In this document: positions 1 to 10,200 of the stretch, piece after piece
Position numbering within the stretch: position 1 is the first letter of the stretch
Layout of the letters: each line of letters opens with the position of its first letter
The notes under the pieces: generated by a model
What the model was told of the DNA's origin: nothing
The model's database searches: none
What the model saw: the letters and a program-made list of their open reading frames with translations, nothing else
Made by a program: the position numbers and the translations under genes
DNA from: CAYJLA01 sp964371305
Lineage (GTDB): Bacteria > Bacillota_I > Bacilli_A > RFN20 > CAG-826
Length of the DNA stretch: 64,000 bases
Assembly (NCBI GenBank): GCA_964371305.1
Contig: CAYJLA010000001.1
Span: 52,571-116,570 of the forward strand
Direction: 5' to 3'

Positions 1-977
1 GCAGTAATCATATTGGTAGAGAAATCAAACTTTCCTTTTAAGAATGCATATAATAAACTTGTACATGCAATTAGCAACAGTGGTAAGAAACTTATTGTAG
101 AAGAGATTATTCCAGCAGTTGTGTAACTATGATAAATTGCCGTTCCCAAACCAGTAACAAAGTAAATAAATGAGATTGCAATATTTAAGTACAATAAACC
201 TTTTGTGTTTTTTATATAACGAGGTTTGCTCGATATAAAAGAAGACAAAGATAAAATAAAAACAAATATACTTGCTAGATATAAAGAGGTAAATGTAAAA
301 GAATATATTAAATTAAAAATATTAGTATGTTCTTGGAAACCATCTATTAAAAAATATGAATCAACCACGCCGCCAGCTTCGATTGTAAAAAGTGGAATAA
401 AGAACATAGTAGCAAGTAAAACAAGCACCACAACATTATAAATAAGTACATATCTTGCTAACTTTTTAACTTCAGGAATTTTAGACACTCTTTTTTCATC
501 TGTTTCAGGAACTTCAATCATTTTATTTCCATCTTCATCAAAGTAAATGAGTTTCCTTCTCGAGACAAAAAGAGCAAGCGCTATAACTAAAATAATTACT
601 GTAGCGCAAATTAAAAGAAGGACGCCTTGTGTAAAGAAACCAAAAATCAAACTAACAATAATATAAAATACAATTACTACACCATTTGCAATGATTGCAG
701 TTAACATCAAATTAGTTTTATCTTTGATAGCATCAAATAAAGATATTAACGTTAGTCCAACAGCAACAAATGCAAAAACAATTAATAAAGTTGCAACCAT
801 TACTAAATCCTGTGTTGCTCCAATTTGCTCACTTGCAAAAGCTACTTCAAACAAACTACCACCATTAAGTACATTGTTAGTTGTTGAAAGTAATACGAAG
901 TTTAAAATACCAACTACTAGCAATGTTAATATAGTAAAGTATCCAAATAGTTTTACTTTTTGTTGCGGTCTATCCAT
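1..977 (-). CDS. multi-pass membrane protein of unknown function (3' end outside window)
   Basis: An open frame runs on the minus strand from ATG at 977 to the window edge without a stop, so the C-terminus is missing. The start has a strong ribosome site (AAAGGAG at 984-990). The visible ~325 residues begin MDRPQQKVKLFGYF and hold about seven to eight hydrophobic segments. A charged cytoplasmic-looking stretch (about residues 150-170, with DEDGNK and PETDEKR) divides an N-terminal group of four segments from a C-terminal group. I recognise no catalytic motif and assign no family. It is divergent from dnaX, with about 190 bp between them. Membrane localisation is clear from composition; function is unknown. 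Confidence 0.75.
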   Translation of the reverse strand, partial: MDRPQQKVKLFGYFTILTLLVVGILNFVLLSTTNNVLNGGSLFEVAFASEQIGATQDLVMVATLLIVFAFVAVGLTLISLFDAIKDKTNLMLTAIIANGVVIVFYIIVSLIFGFFTQGVLLLICATVIILVIALALFVSRRKLIYFDEDGNKMIEVPETDEKRVSKIPEVKKLARYVLIYNVVVLVLLATMFFIPLFTIEAGGVVDSYFLIDGFQEHTNIFNLIYSFTFTSLYLASIFVFILSLSSFISSKPRYIKNTKGLLYLNIAISFIYFVTGLGTAIYHSYTTAGIISSTISFLPLLLIACTSLLYAFLKGKFDFSTNMIT

Positions 978-1166
978 AAATTACTCCTTTAAATAGGTTT
1001 TGTGTATTTATATTAACATATAAAAATAATTTCCGTAAGTAATTAGTGTTTAGGAAGCGTTCTATCTAAATATTTGAATGGCGACATAATAAATCAAGTG
1101 TCATATTTGTAATATAAGTATTTAAAAAAATACATATATTTGATACAATAATTTATAGGTAAATTT

Positions 1167-2930
1167 ATGGCATACAAAGCACTTTATAGAACATATCGTC
1201 CTACTACTTTTGAAGAAGTAGCAGGTCAAAGAGCAATTATTAGGACTCTTCATAATGCTTTTAAGGAAAATCGCATTGCTCATGCATATTTATTTACTGG
1301 ACCACGCGGAACTGGTAAAACAACGATGGCAAAATTATTCGCTAAAGGTTTAAACTGTGAAAATGGTTTTGGTCAAATTTGTAATAAATGTTCTAGTTGT
1401 GTTGAAACAAATGCAAATACTCATCCTGACATAATTGAAATCGATGCTGCAAGCAATAACGGCGTTGAAGAAATTAGATCTTTAATTGATAAAGTTAAAT
1501 ACTCACCAATAAAATCAAAATATAAGGTTTATATAATTGATGAGGTTCATATGATGACTAACCAAGCTTTTAATGCTCTATTAAAAACATTAGAGGAACC
1601 ACCATCACACGTTATATTTGTTTTGGCCACAACCGAACCTCATAAAATACTTCCAACAATTATTTCTAGATGTCAAAGATATGATTTTACTAAAGTTGAA
1701 GAAAAAGATATATTCGCTAGAATGGTTGAGGTTCTAACTAATGAAAAAATAGTTTATGAAGATAAAGCAATTAAAGAATTAATCTCCATTGCTGATGGAG
1801 GGGTTAGAGATGCATTAAGCATGCTTGACCAAGCAATATCGTTTAGTGGAAAAAACATAAAAGAAGAAGATGTTTTAACATTATTTTCAATTGCATCAAT
1901 TAAGGACAAGGTTTCTTTATTATATGCAATTGCCAACAATGATGTAAAAAATACACTCAATATATTTGAAACATTATTTGACTCTGGTACTGATATCAAG
2001 AAATTGTGCGATGACTTAATTAATGTCTTAAAAGACGTTCTTATTTATAAAACTACTTTTGATGAGTCACTATTAAAAACAACAACTGTAGATTCAATTG
2101 ATGCGCTTTTAACAGCATTTGATGTATCAAGAATCAATGTATGTATTGATCAATTTATTAATGCAAGCAATGCATTTAAAACTGTTTCTAATGCAAAAAC
2201 ATTGTTTGAAATTACATTACTTAAACTAGTCACTTATGATTCAACTGTTGTTGATGCTCCTCCAGTGAAGGAAGTAAAAATGCAACCTAAACCAAAAGCA
2301 AAAATCGAAGAGGAGCTCACACCTACTAAACCCGAAATAGTAGAAACTCCCGTCTTGAAATCACCTGCCGTGACTGTAGAGAAAAAGGAAGAACCTAAAC
2401 AAGATTTTACCCCTGACTGGTTAAAAGGACACGTACAAGAAACTGTAAAAGAAGAAGTTATTAAAAAAGACGTAGTTGATCATACTACTATTAAAAACTC
2501 ACTTGACCAATTAGACTTGTTACCATTTGAACCTAATGGAGATGAAAACGTATTAAGTGAACAAACTATAATAAAAGTTTTTAATGTCTCTAAAGCAAAT
2601 GATGTTAATGAACTTGCTGATAAATGGAACATTTTGGAGCAAGTAGATGATGTTTTAAGTACACAAAAATACATCTCATTTTTAAAACAGGGTAGACCAT
2701 ATTTATTATCTAAGAATGTCTGCGTTCTTGTTTTTGAATTTGAAAGAGCAGGCAAGAAAATTAATATAATTGCAAATCAGGATGGTTTTAAAAAGATAAT
2801 CAAGTGTGTATTCGCAAAAGAAGTATTTGTATATGCATTATCTAAATCACACTCAATCGATTTATATAAAAAATATTTGGATTTGAAAAAAGCGAACAAA
2901 CTTCCGCCTAAGGAAGAAGTAATTATTTAA
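1167..2930 (+). CDS. dnaX: DNA polymerase III subunit gamma/tau
   Basis: Clamp-loader ATPase subunit of the replisome. The AAA+ module is complete: Walker A GPRGTGKT (residues 45-52), zinc ligands C64, C72, C75 and C78, Walker B with DEVH (125-128), and an SRC arginine-finger motif near residue 168. After about residue 370 comes a Lys/Glu/Pro-rich linker and then a tau-like C-terminal domain, for 587 residues in total, typical of a Firmicutes tau. I see no convincing slippery site for a short gamma form. A weak -10 (TACAAT, 1144-1149) precedes the ATG. It heads a tight run with ybaB, recR, tmk, holB, ricT and rsmI. Identification is secure. Confidence 0.97.
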   Translation: MAYKALYRTYRPTTFEEVAGQRAIIRTLHNAFKENRIAHAYLFTGPRGTGKTTMAKLFAKGLNCENGFGQICNKCSSCVETNANTHPDIIEIDAASNNGVEEIRSLIDKVKYSPIKSKYKVYIIDEVHMMTNQAFNALLKTLEEPPSHVIFVLATTEPHKILPTIISRCQRYDFTKVEEKDIFARMVEVLTNEKIVYEDKAIKELISIADGGVRDALSMLDQAISFSGKNIKEEDVLTLFSIASIKDKVSLLYAIANNDVKNTLNIFETLFDSGTDIKKLCDDLINVLKDVLIYKTTFDESLLKTTTVDSIDALLTAFDVSRINVCIDQFINASNAFKTVSNAKTLFEITLLKLVTYDSTVVDAPPVKEVKMQPKPKAKIEEELTPTKPEIVETPVLKSPAVTVEKKEEPKQDFTPDWLKGHVQETVKEEVIKKDVVDHTTIKNSLDQLDLLPFEPNGDENVLSEQTIIKVFNVSKANDVNELADKWNILEQVDDVLSTQKYISFLKQGRPYLLSKNVCVLVFEFERAGKKINIIANQDGFKKIIKCVFAKEVFVYALSKSHSIDLYKKYLDLKKANKLPPKEEVII

Positions 2931-2941
2931 GGAGGAATATT

Positions 2942-3244
2942 ATGAATATTCAAGGAATTATGGCTCAAGCACAAAAAATGCAAAGAGAGCTAAAAAAAGC
3001 AATGGATGAATTTGAAAAAGAAGAGTTCAAAGTTGAAAAAAATGGTGCTGTTACAGTGACTATGCTCGGAAATTTACAAATTGTCTCAATAGTTATCGAT
3101 GAAGAATTTTTAGACAAAGATAATAAAGATATGGTTGAAGAAACAGTAAAACTTGCTGTAAATGAAATAATAGAAACTATTTCTAATGCTAGAGATGAAA
3201 TTCAAGAAAGAATTACCGGAAGAGCCGGTGGTCTAGGATTTTAA
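2942..3244 (+). CDS. ybaB: YbaB/EbfC family nucleoid-associated protein
   Basis: A small 100-residue protein starting MNIQGIMAQAQKMQRELKKAMDEF, with the family's N-terminal coiled helix and a C-terminal GGLGF-type end. YbaB/EbfC proteins are dimeric DNA-binding proteins thought to act in nucleoid organisation and, through the dnaX-ybaB-recR linkage, in recombinational repair. The start has a GGAGG site 11 bp after the dnaX stop. The stop overlaps the recR start by one base (TAATG), which implies translational coupling. The gene order dnaX-ybaB-recR is conserved in many bacteria and supports the call. Confidence 0.95.
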   Translation: MNIQGIMAQAQKMQRELKKAMDEFEKEEFKVEKNGAVTVTMLGNLQIVSIVIDEEFLDKDNKDMVEETVKLAVNEIIETISNARDEIQERITGRAGGLGF

Positions 3245-3846
3245 TGCAAGGTTTATTACCATTAGAACGATTAATTGAAAATTTATCTAAATTACCTGGT
3301 GTTGGAAGAAAGAGTGCTGAACGAATGGCATATTCTATTCTAAACACTTCAAAAGGTGATATAACTGATTTAATTAATTCTTTAACTTCTATTAAAGATG
3401 ATATTAAAAAATGTAAAAAATGTAATTTAATAACTGATAAGGATTTGTGTGATATATGTACATCTACTAACAGAGATAAATCAAAATTAATTGTTGTTAG
3501 CGCCTCAAAGGATGTTTTTTCGTTTGAGCAATTGGGTTCATTTGAAGGGCAGTACTTTGTATTAGATAAGTTACTAAACCCTACTAGAGGAGTTGGGATT
3601 GAAGATTTAAACATAGAACAACTATTTAAAAATATTAAGGAAGATGAAGTAAAAGAGGTTATCTTAGCGTTGGATACAACAATTGATGGGGAAACCACAT
3701 CTCTATACATTGCAAGATTACTTGAAAAGTTTGATCTTGAGGTCACACGACTTGCATATGGTATCCCACTAAATGGACGTTTAGATTATATTGATTCACG
3801 AACACTTACACGTGCGCTTGAATCTAGAAAGAGTATAAAGGAGTAA
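3244..3846 (+). CDS. recR: recombination mediator protein RecR
   Basis: 200 residues, the normal length. The N-terminal helix-hairpin-helix reads LPGVGRKSAERMA (17-29). It is followed by a four-cysteine zinc module (C57, C60, C69, C72), a Toprim domain (about 80-175) and the C-terminal Walker-B-like region ending in ALESRK. RecR works with RecF/RecO to load RecA at gaps; recF lies at 45323-46402 in this window. The start overlaps the ybaB stop by one base, and six bases separate its end from tmk. Confidence 0.97.
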   Translation: MQGLLPLERLIENLSKLPGVGRKSAERMAYSILNTSKGDITDLINSLTSIKDDIKKCKKCNLITDKDLCDICTSTNRDKSKLIVVSASKDVFSFEQLGSFEGQYFVLDKLLNPTRGVGIEDLNIEQLFKNIKEDEVKEVILALDTTIDGETTSLYIARLLEKFDLEVTRLAYGIPLNGRLDYIDSRTLTRALESRKSIKE

Positions 3847-3851
3847 GTATT

Positions 3852-4481
3852 ATGTTTATAACATTTGAAGGGCCTGAAGGAAGCGGCAAGACGAGCGTTA
3901 TTAATGCTGTTGAAAATTATTTTAAAACTGCTGGTTATGATGTAGTAAGAACACGTGAACCTGGTGGGACAAATATCTCAGAACAAATAAGAAACGTTAT
4001 ACTTGATAAAGAAAATGTTTTAATGGACGCTAGAACAGAAGCACTACTTTATGCAGCTAGTCGTAGACAACACCTTGTTGAAAAAATATGGCCAGCTATA
4101 AAAAGTGGAAAAATGGTTTTTTGTGATCGTTATTTAGACTCTTCATTAGCGTATCAAGGTGGAGGTCGTGACCTTGGAGTAGATGAAATCCTTAATATAA
4201 ATATGTTTGCTACAGAAGGTACATTTCCAAATTTAACAATACTATTTGATATAGATCCTCATAAGGGAATGGAAAGAATTTCACTAAACAAAAATAGAGA
4301 AGTTAATAGGCTAGACTTAGAAGCTATGTCATTTCACAAAAAAGTTAGAAATACATTTTTGGAACTTTCTGAAAAATATAATGATCGCTATGCTGTAACG
4401 GATGCATCATTACCACTTGATAAAGTAATAGAAAATGTAATCGAAATTATAAAAAATAAATTTAAAATTCATGATCACTAA
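3852..4481 (+). CDS. tmk: thymidylate kinase
   Basis: Phosphorylates dTMP to dTDP for DNA synthesis. The P-loop is GPEGSGKT (7-14), the substrate-binding DRY motif is at 92-94, followed by a SLAYQGGG stretch, and the LID region carries NREVNRLDLE. The 209-residue length is typical. The GSGK P-loop and the basic LID suggest ordinary Tmk chemistry. The 3' end overlaps the holB start by 11 bases, and the tmk-holB pairing is a conserved Firmicutes arrangement. Confidence 0.97.
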   Translation: MFITFEGPEGSGKTSVINAVENYFKTAGYDVVRTREPGGTNISEQIRNVILDKENVLMDARTEALLYAASRRQHLVEKIWPAIKSGKMVFCDRYLDSSLAYQGGGRDLGVDEILNINMFATEGTFPNLTILFDIDPHKGMERISLNKNREVNRLDLEAMSFHKKVRNTFLELSEKYNDRYAVTDASLPLDKVIENVIEIIKNKFKIHDH

Positions 4482-5448
4482 AGAATATTTTTTAAAGTAT
4501 CAAAAACATGTTTATGCATTGCTTTTGAATGCACTAAAAACTAATTCTTTATCACATGCATATTTACTATCTGGAGAATCATCAGTTCCTTTATTAGATT
4601 ATGCATTTTTCCTTGCAAAATCTATATTATGTGAAGAAAAAGTTGATTTTTGCTGCGATAATTGTTTGACTTGCCATAAGGTTGATGACAATAATTATGC
4701 TGATTTAATCATTTATGATGGAGCTAGTTCAACTATAAAAAAGGAAGATGTAGGAAACATTACAGATACCTTTTCTAAAAGCTCAATTGAAAGTAAAGGT
4801 GTTATGATTTATATCATTCACCTAGTAGATAAAATGACCACTTCTGCCACTAACGCTTTATTAAAATTTTTAGAAGAACCTGCCAATAATGTATATGCAA
4901 TATTAACATGTGAAAACGAAGAGAAAGTGTTGCCAACTATTAAATCTAGAACACAAATTTTGAAATTAAAAACAATACCTAGAAATGAGATTATTGAACA
5001 AGCTATAGAGTCTAGTATCCCAAGAGAGGACGCAGAGATATTATCGTACATGTATAATTCTGTTAGTGATATAATCACCACTTATTCTAACGAAGAGTAT
5101 TTAGCTATCAAAGAATCTGTTATTGATGTTTTATATTCAATACTTAATTTTAAAGAAGAAGTATTATACACTGTACAAAGTAAGGTTATACCTTTAACAA
5201 AAAATAAACCTCAAGCAAGGATGTTTTTCGATATTTTAGCAAATTTCTTTATGGATATAGTAAATAATAGCGTAGGCGCTAACATAAAACTTACAAGTTA
5301 TGCTACAATAATAAATGATTTAAGCACTAAATTAGTTAACATCGATCGTTCACTTATACAAATACTTACATCTAGACAACAGTTAGAGCTCAACCTAAAT
5401 ACAGCTTTACTGATTGAACATACGATTATACAAATAATCAAGGAGTAA
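4471..5448 (+). CDS. holB: DNA polymerase III subunit delta'
   Basis: Clamp-loader subunit, 325 residues. The fold matches the N-terminal part of DnaX, but the P-loop position reads SGESSVP (34-40), so the protein cannot bind ATP in the usual way, as expected for delta'. Zinc-module cysteines are C54, C61/C62, C65 and C68. The SRT motif follows VLPTIK near residue 155. It starts inside the end of tmk (ATG at 4471) and ends two bases before ricT, so it is part of the dnaX-rsmI run. Confidence 0.94.
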   Translation: MITKEYFLKYQKHVYALLLNALKTNSLSHAYLLSGESSVPLLDYAFFLAKSILCEEKVDFCCDNCLTCHKVDDNNYADLIIYDGASSTIKKEDVGNITDTFSKSSIESKGVMIYIIHLVDKMTTSATNALLKFLEEPANNVYAILTCENEEKVLPTIKSRTQILKLKTIPRNEIIEQAIESSIPREDAEILSYMYNSVSDIITTYSNEEYLAIKESVIDVLYSILNFKEEVLYTVQSKVIPLTKNKPQARMFFDILANFFMDIVNNSVGANIKLTSYATIINDLSTKLVNIDRSLIQILTSRQQLELNLNTALLIEHTIIQIIKE

Positions 5449-5450
5449 TC

Positions 5451-6386
5451 ATGAACACTAATAATATATATACACATTTTACAAGCGTAAAATTTCCTTC
5501 TAACCCTAGGGCATATTTTTTTGGCACTAACAATCCAAATTTAAAAGTAGGAGACTATGTAATTGTTAGCACTGTTCGTGGCAATGAATTAGGAACTGTC
5601 GTTACACCATTAGAAGATATTTCAAAATGTTCTACAACAACTGAACTAAAACCAATTATAGGTTTGGCCACTAGAGAAGAACTTACAAGATATGAAGAAA
5701 ATAAAGCTAAGAGTTTAGATGCTCGAATATACGTTGAAGAAACAATTGAACAATTAAAATTAGATATGAGGGTTTTATCATGTGACTTTTTCATTGATGG
5801 AAGTAAATTGATGATTACATATGTTTCTGATAATCGTGTAGACTTTAGAGAATTACTTCAAATACTTGCTACTAAGTTTAGAACACGTATAGACCTAAGA
5901 CAAATTGGAAGTAGAGATAAGGCAAAAGTTGTCGGCGGTATAGGCATTTGTGGATTACCAATTTGTTGTTCATATTTTTTAAGTAATTTTGAAGGTACTT
6001 CAATAAATATGGCAAAGAATCAAATGCTTGTTTTAAATATTCCAAAACTTTCTGGTCACTGCGGAAAACTCGTATGTTGTCTTGCCTACGAAGATGATAT
6101 GTATACTGAATTAAAACAAAAATTACCTAGAATAGGCACTACTTTTGAAATGGATGGTTTAGTCTATAGAATTGGCGCAATGAATGTTTTATCGCGCGTT
6201 TTTAAAGTTGAATCCAATGAAAATATTAAATTTTTACATTTGAATGAATTTAAAAAATATCTAAAGTTCCATCACAAGAACGATTCACATAATAAACCTA
6301 ATCATAATAATAACCACAGTAATAATCATAATAACAATCATAGTAGTAAACACAATAACAATCACAACAAGAAACATGAGAAATAA
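5451..6386 (+). CDS. ricT: PSP1-domain Y-complex protein RicT/YaaT with His-periodic tail
   Basis: A 311-residue PSP1-domain protein of the YaaT/RicT family. In Bacillus these join RicA and RicF in the Y-complex, which carries iron-sulfur clusters and influences RNase Y and development. The family cysteines are present: C167, C172/C173, C204 and C209/C210. The position between holB and rsmI is the conserved one. The odd part is the C-terminus: residues 274-311 are almost entirely His and Asn, with His at 285, 289, 293, 297, 301, 305 and 309, exactly every fourth residue. That could be a metal-binding tail or a low-complexity expansion. Its coding DNA is a 12-base repeat that overlaps the rsmI start. 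Confidence 0.9.
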   Translation: MNTNNIYTHFTSVKFPSNPRAYFFGTNNPNLKVGDYVIVSTVRGNELGTVVTPLEDISKCSTTTELKPIIGLATREELTRYEENKAKSLDARIYVEETIEQLKLDMRVLSCDFFIDGSKLMITYVSDNRVDFRELLQILATKFRTRIDLRQIGSRDKAKVVGGIGICGLPICCSYFLSNFEGTSINMAKNQMLVLNIPKLSGHCGKLVCCLAYEDDMYTELKQKLPRIGTTFEMDGLVYRIGAMNVLSRVFKVESNENIKFLHLNEFKKYLKFHHKNDSHNKPNHNNNHSNNHNNNHSSKHNNNHNKKHEK

Positions 6387-7221
6387 AAGTTTTGATAACA
6401 ACGGATATTTATTTTATTTAATCGCTACTCCTATCGGTAATTTAAGTGAAATTAATCAACGAGCAATCGATACTATTTCTTCTTGCGATTTTGTTGCCTG
6501 CGAAGATACTCGCGTCAGCGGAAAACTATTATCACACTTAAGAATTAGTAAGCCACTTATTTCTTGTAGAGAACACAATGAAAATAATGCCTCTGAAAAA
6601 ATCGTAAACTTAATTAAAGAAGGAAAGATCGGTTGTTATATGTCTGATGCAGGATATCCGTTAATAAGCGATCCAGGACAAAGATTAATTGCTAACCTAA
6701 TAAACGAAGGTATTAAAATATCCACTATTTCTGGTGCTTGTGCATTTTTAAACGCTTTAGTAGGAAGCAATCTACCTACAGAGAAGTTTTTCTTTTATGG
6801 TTTTTTAGACTCTCGTGATACAAAACGCGTTTCTCAGTTAAAAGAAGTAGAACATTTTATGCATACTCTTATTTTTTATGAATCGCCACACAGACTTGAA
6901 AAAACTTTAAAAGACATGTACAAGATATTTGGAAATAGACAAATTTGTATTGCAAGAGAATTAACCAAATTACATGAAGAATACATACGTGATACGCTTG
7001 AAAACATTATTTTACTTGATTTCAACACTATTAAAGGTGAAATCGTTATAGTGGTTGAAGGTAAAATTGAAAAAGAAATTGTTTATGATGAAACTTCACT
7101 TTATAATCTAGTAAAAAAACAATGCGATTTAGGAATTTCACCTAAAGAAGCAATCGGTAATGTCGCTAAAAAAACAAAAGTTTCGAAAAACGTTATATAT
7201 AATATTTATCATAGAAACTAA
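6376..7221 (+). CDS. rsmI: 16S rRNA (cytidine-2'-O)-methyltransferase
   Basis: 281-residue SAM-dependent methylase of the tetrapyrrole-methylase fold that 2'-O-methylates 16S rRNA C1402. Recognised by LIATPIGNLSEINQRA near residue 16, CEDTRVSG, SDAGYPLISDPG and the ARELTKLHEE stretch. The ATG lies inside the His/Asn repeat of ricT, an 11-base overlap. The stop (7219-7221) overlaps the stop of the convergent YfhO gene, so the two transcripts meet tail to tail with no terminator that I can see. Confidence 0.96.
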   Translation: MRNKSFDNNGYLFYLIATPIGNLSEINQRAIDTISSCDFVACEDTRVSGKLLSHLRISKPLISCREHNENNASEKIVNLIKEGKIGCYMSDAGYPLISDPGQRLIANLINEGIKISTISGACAFLNALVGSNLPTEKFFFYGFLDSRDTKRVSQLKEVEHFMHTLIFYESPHRLEKTLKDMYKIFGNRQICIARELTKLHEEYIRDTLENIILLDFNTIKGEIVIVVEGKIEKEIVYDETSLYNLVKKQCDLGISPKEAIGNVAKKTKVSKNVIYNIYHRN

Positions 7222-10200
7222 TTATTTTCAGTTTCTTCAGCTTGCTTCTTTTTTAAATTCTTTTTGTGTTGACATACGCCATACCAAGCGGCTGATCCGC
7301 CAAATATAGCAATACCACCAGCAAACAATAATAGTCCTTCATTTAAACCTTCACTAACAAAATTAACTGTATAACTTGTTTGACCTGTTTCACTTACAAA
7401 GCTAACAAAACCACCTTGTCCATTATAAACATCTAGTTGCTTTTCATTACCTACATTATCTCTTGCTGTTACACTCCACCCTTTATCATATGGAATTTGC
7501 AGAACGATCATTCTATTTTTATCAAAGTCAGTTGTAAATCTATGAGTGTTTTCTTTTGAAGAAATGTTTTCTAAAGGATAAGAACGTAGTACATCAAGTT
7601 TAGCATCAATCTGAGCAGATGTTTCAACATATAACGGCGGGCGTGTGCTTGCTAATGTATTATATTGTCCTCCGCTACCTTTAGGAATAATAAGAATCTT
7701 AGCGAGTTCTTCAGTTGAATAAAAACCTCTTATAGTTTTCCATCTATATGTCATATTGGAGTTTGTATGATTATCCATTGCAATAACATTTCCGCTTTCT
7801 CCAATTAAAAAAATATCAGCGTTGTATATAGTTTGAAGTGTATAGTCCAACATGTAATACGCTTCTTGTGAAGAACTAAATGTAGTTCCAATACTTGGGG
7901 TTAATTCGAGCAAGTAAGGATTATTGCGCGAAACACTGCTAACTTTTTCTCCACTAGTTAAGTATTCGCTTGGGTCTGCAGGAGAAAAACTATAACCAAA
8001 TGGACATTCATAAATAGAATAATTTACAGCCAGTTGCGTTGCTGTCATAGCGGGTGCATCTGATGTTATAAGGCCTGGATAATCTTCAGAAATTGTTTCG
8101 ACATCTTTATCATCAAGTATAGCGCCTGTTAAATATGCTTCCTCTGCTGTAATTACGGCACTAGTATCCCACGAAGAATAAAATGAGTTATTATCACTAT
8201 CTTCGTTATCACCTTTAAAGTATAAAGTGTCATATGAAAAACCTAATTCAATATGATTAGTATTTTCAAAAACTCTAACACCTTGATTAAATTGAGTAAG
8301 TTCGTTGTAACCATATGGTACGTTAGCGGGAACAAGTACACCATCAACACGCGTATCAGCATTATATATAAAATAATACTTAACTCCTAAAAAAGCATCC
8401 AAATTATATCTCTTTTCAATAGTGCCACCTATCCAAGTAGAAGAGGCTTTAAAAATACGTGACATTCTCATGAAATCATCAACATTGTAATTATAAAGTG
8501 AATGAAATGTTGACACTCCATTATAGCCAATTATCATAGGTAGATTTTCATTCCCTAAATACGCAAGTCTTGATTGTATTCTATAAAATGAGTCGTCTAC
8601 TGAGTCAATTTCCTCAAATATATCGCGTTCAATATTTACATAATATTCATTCCCGCCTATGCTTGAGTATGGAATGGTACCTTGAAATATTTGAACTGAT
8701 GTTCCCATGACTATAGCTTCAATCGAGATAACTAATAAAAATATTTTTGTAACATACTTTTTCTTATAAAAACCTAACAATAAACATGAAACAACTACAA
8801 TCATAACAATCTGATATATGATTAGTGGCACTGCCATTTCGTTAAAAGCTCTCGAAGAAGAATCATCAAAATCAACATTTTGTGCAACCACTAACGTAAT
8901 TATAGAAAGGCAAAATGTCATTACCCCAGCAAGTGCAATCTCACCTCTTTTAAACTCTTCTCTCCTATCGAACATTAGCGCAGCATACATCATAAGTGAA
9001 ATCATTACAAATATTTCCCATCTTCCATATGCATCAGTAAAACCAGAGAACATAAAATATGCAAAAGGGGTAAATAAACCCAGCGTAAACAATGTGATCG
9101 AAATTACATGAGATGTTCTTTTTTCTTTAAATGAATATATCAAACCCATGAAAAACATAACAATCGGCATAGTGTAAATAAATAATGAGCTACCGTATGT
9201 ATCGTATGGCCCTGTAAAAAGTGTAGGAATTCTGTTACTACTTGTTGGATAGAAGAAACTGGCTAACGGATACAAAACCGTTATTCCATATCCATCACTT
9301 GATGCAGTATATCTACTTGACCAATCAAAAAACATTATATCTAACGCACCCATTATATCGCCGTCTTTAAAATACGCCATTAATTCACCTAAATAATCAC
9401 TACTTGCTCGCTCAGATGAAAGTGAAGTTATTAAGCCAGGAATAAGAACTGGCGAACAAAGTAAAATACCAACAGCAAAAGAAACTATTCCAAGTCCCAT
9501 TACTTTATAATTTGTTATTGCATCTCTAGTTTTAACAGACTGGAAAAACCTAAATAATGCATACATTACGCCAAATATGCAAAATCCTGCAAAGAAGAAA
9601 TAATTTGTAACTCCTGTAATTGCAAGAGAAAACATTAACAACCAAGGTTTTCTTTCCCTTATGACCTTTTCAATACCTAGCAATACAAGAGGAATATAAA
9701 CAGCCATGGCCATAAAATGATTAAACCATAAATAAAAAGCTGTCCATCCAACAAAAGCATATGCTAAACCAAATACTCTTGCAGTTGATTCTCTTACACC
9801 TAAATATTTAATAAAGTACCTGAAAGCAAACCCTGCGCATACCATTTTTAAAATCATAATAATGGCCATTGCTTGAGGAACCATATGTCTAGGGAATAAT
9901 AAAACTGGGAAGAAAAATGGATCAAACAAATAATAAAACGAATTTGAACCAATATTGTCTACACCTAAAAATACATTGTTGTCCCACAAAACGAATTCAC
10001 CTGTTTTGAAAAAAGTCATCCATGTGTCATAACCGTTGTAGTAAAGCGGTATTTGTTGTTGAGTATAATCTCCGCCATATGGCACAGTCCAGTATTCAGT
10101 AAAAAGAGAGTAAGCATAAAAACCAATACCAACTATAACTAAAAGCAGACCCCAGTAAAATAAAGAATTAATGTTGTCTAAAAAATCAAAGTTAAAGTTT

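Noticed and set aside
1010..1166. SRP RNA gene upstream of dnaX
   Set aside because: No domain IV signature there; the real SRP RNA is at 33741-33823 next to tadA.
2886..2896. A-rich run near the dnaX 3' end as a frameshift site for a gamma form
   Set aside because: It lies only about a dozen codons before the stop and lacks a slippery heptamer with a following hairpin at the right place.
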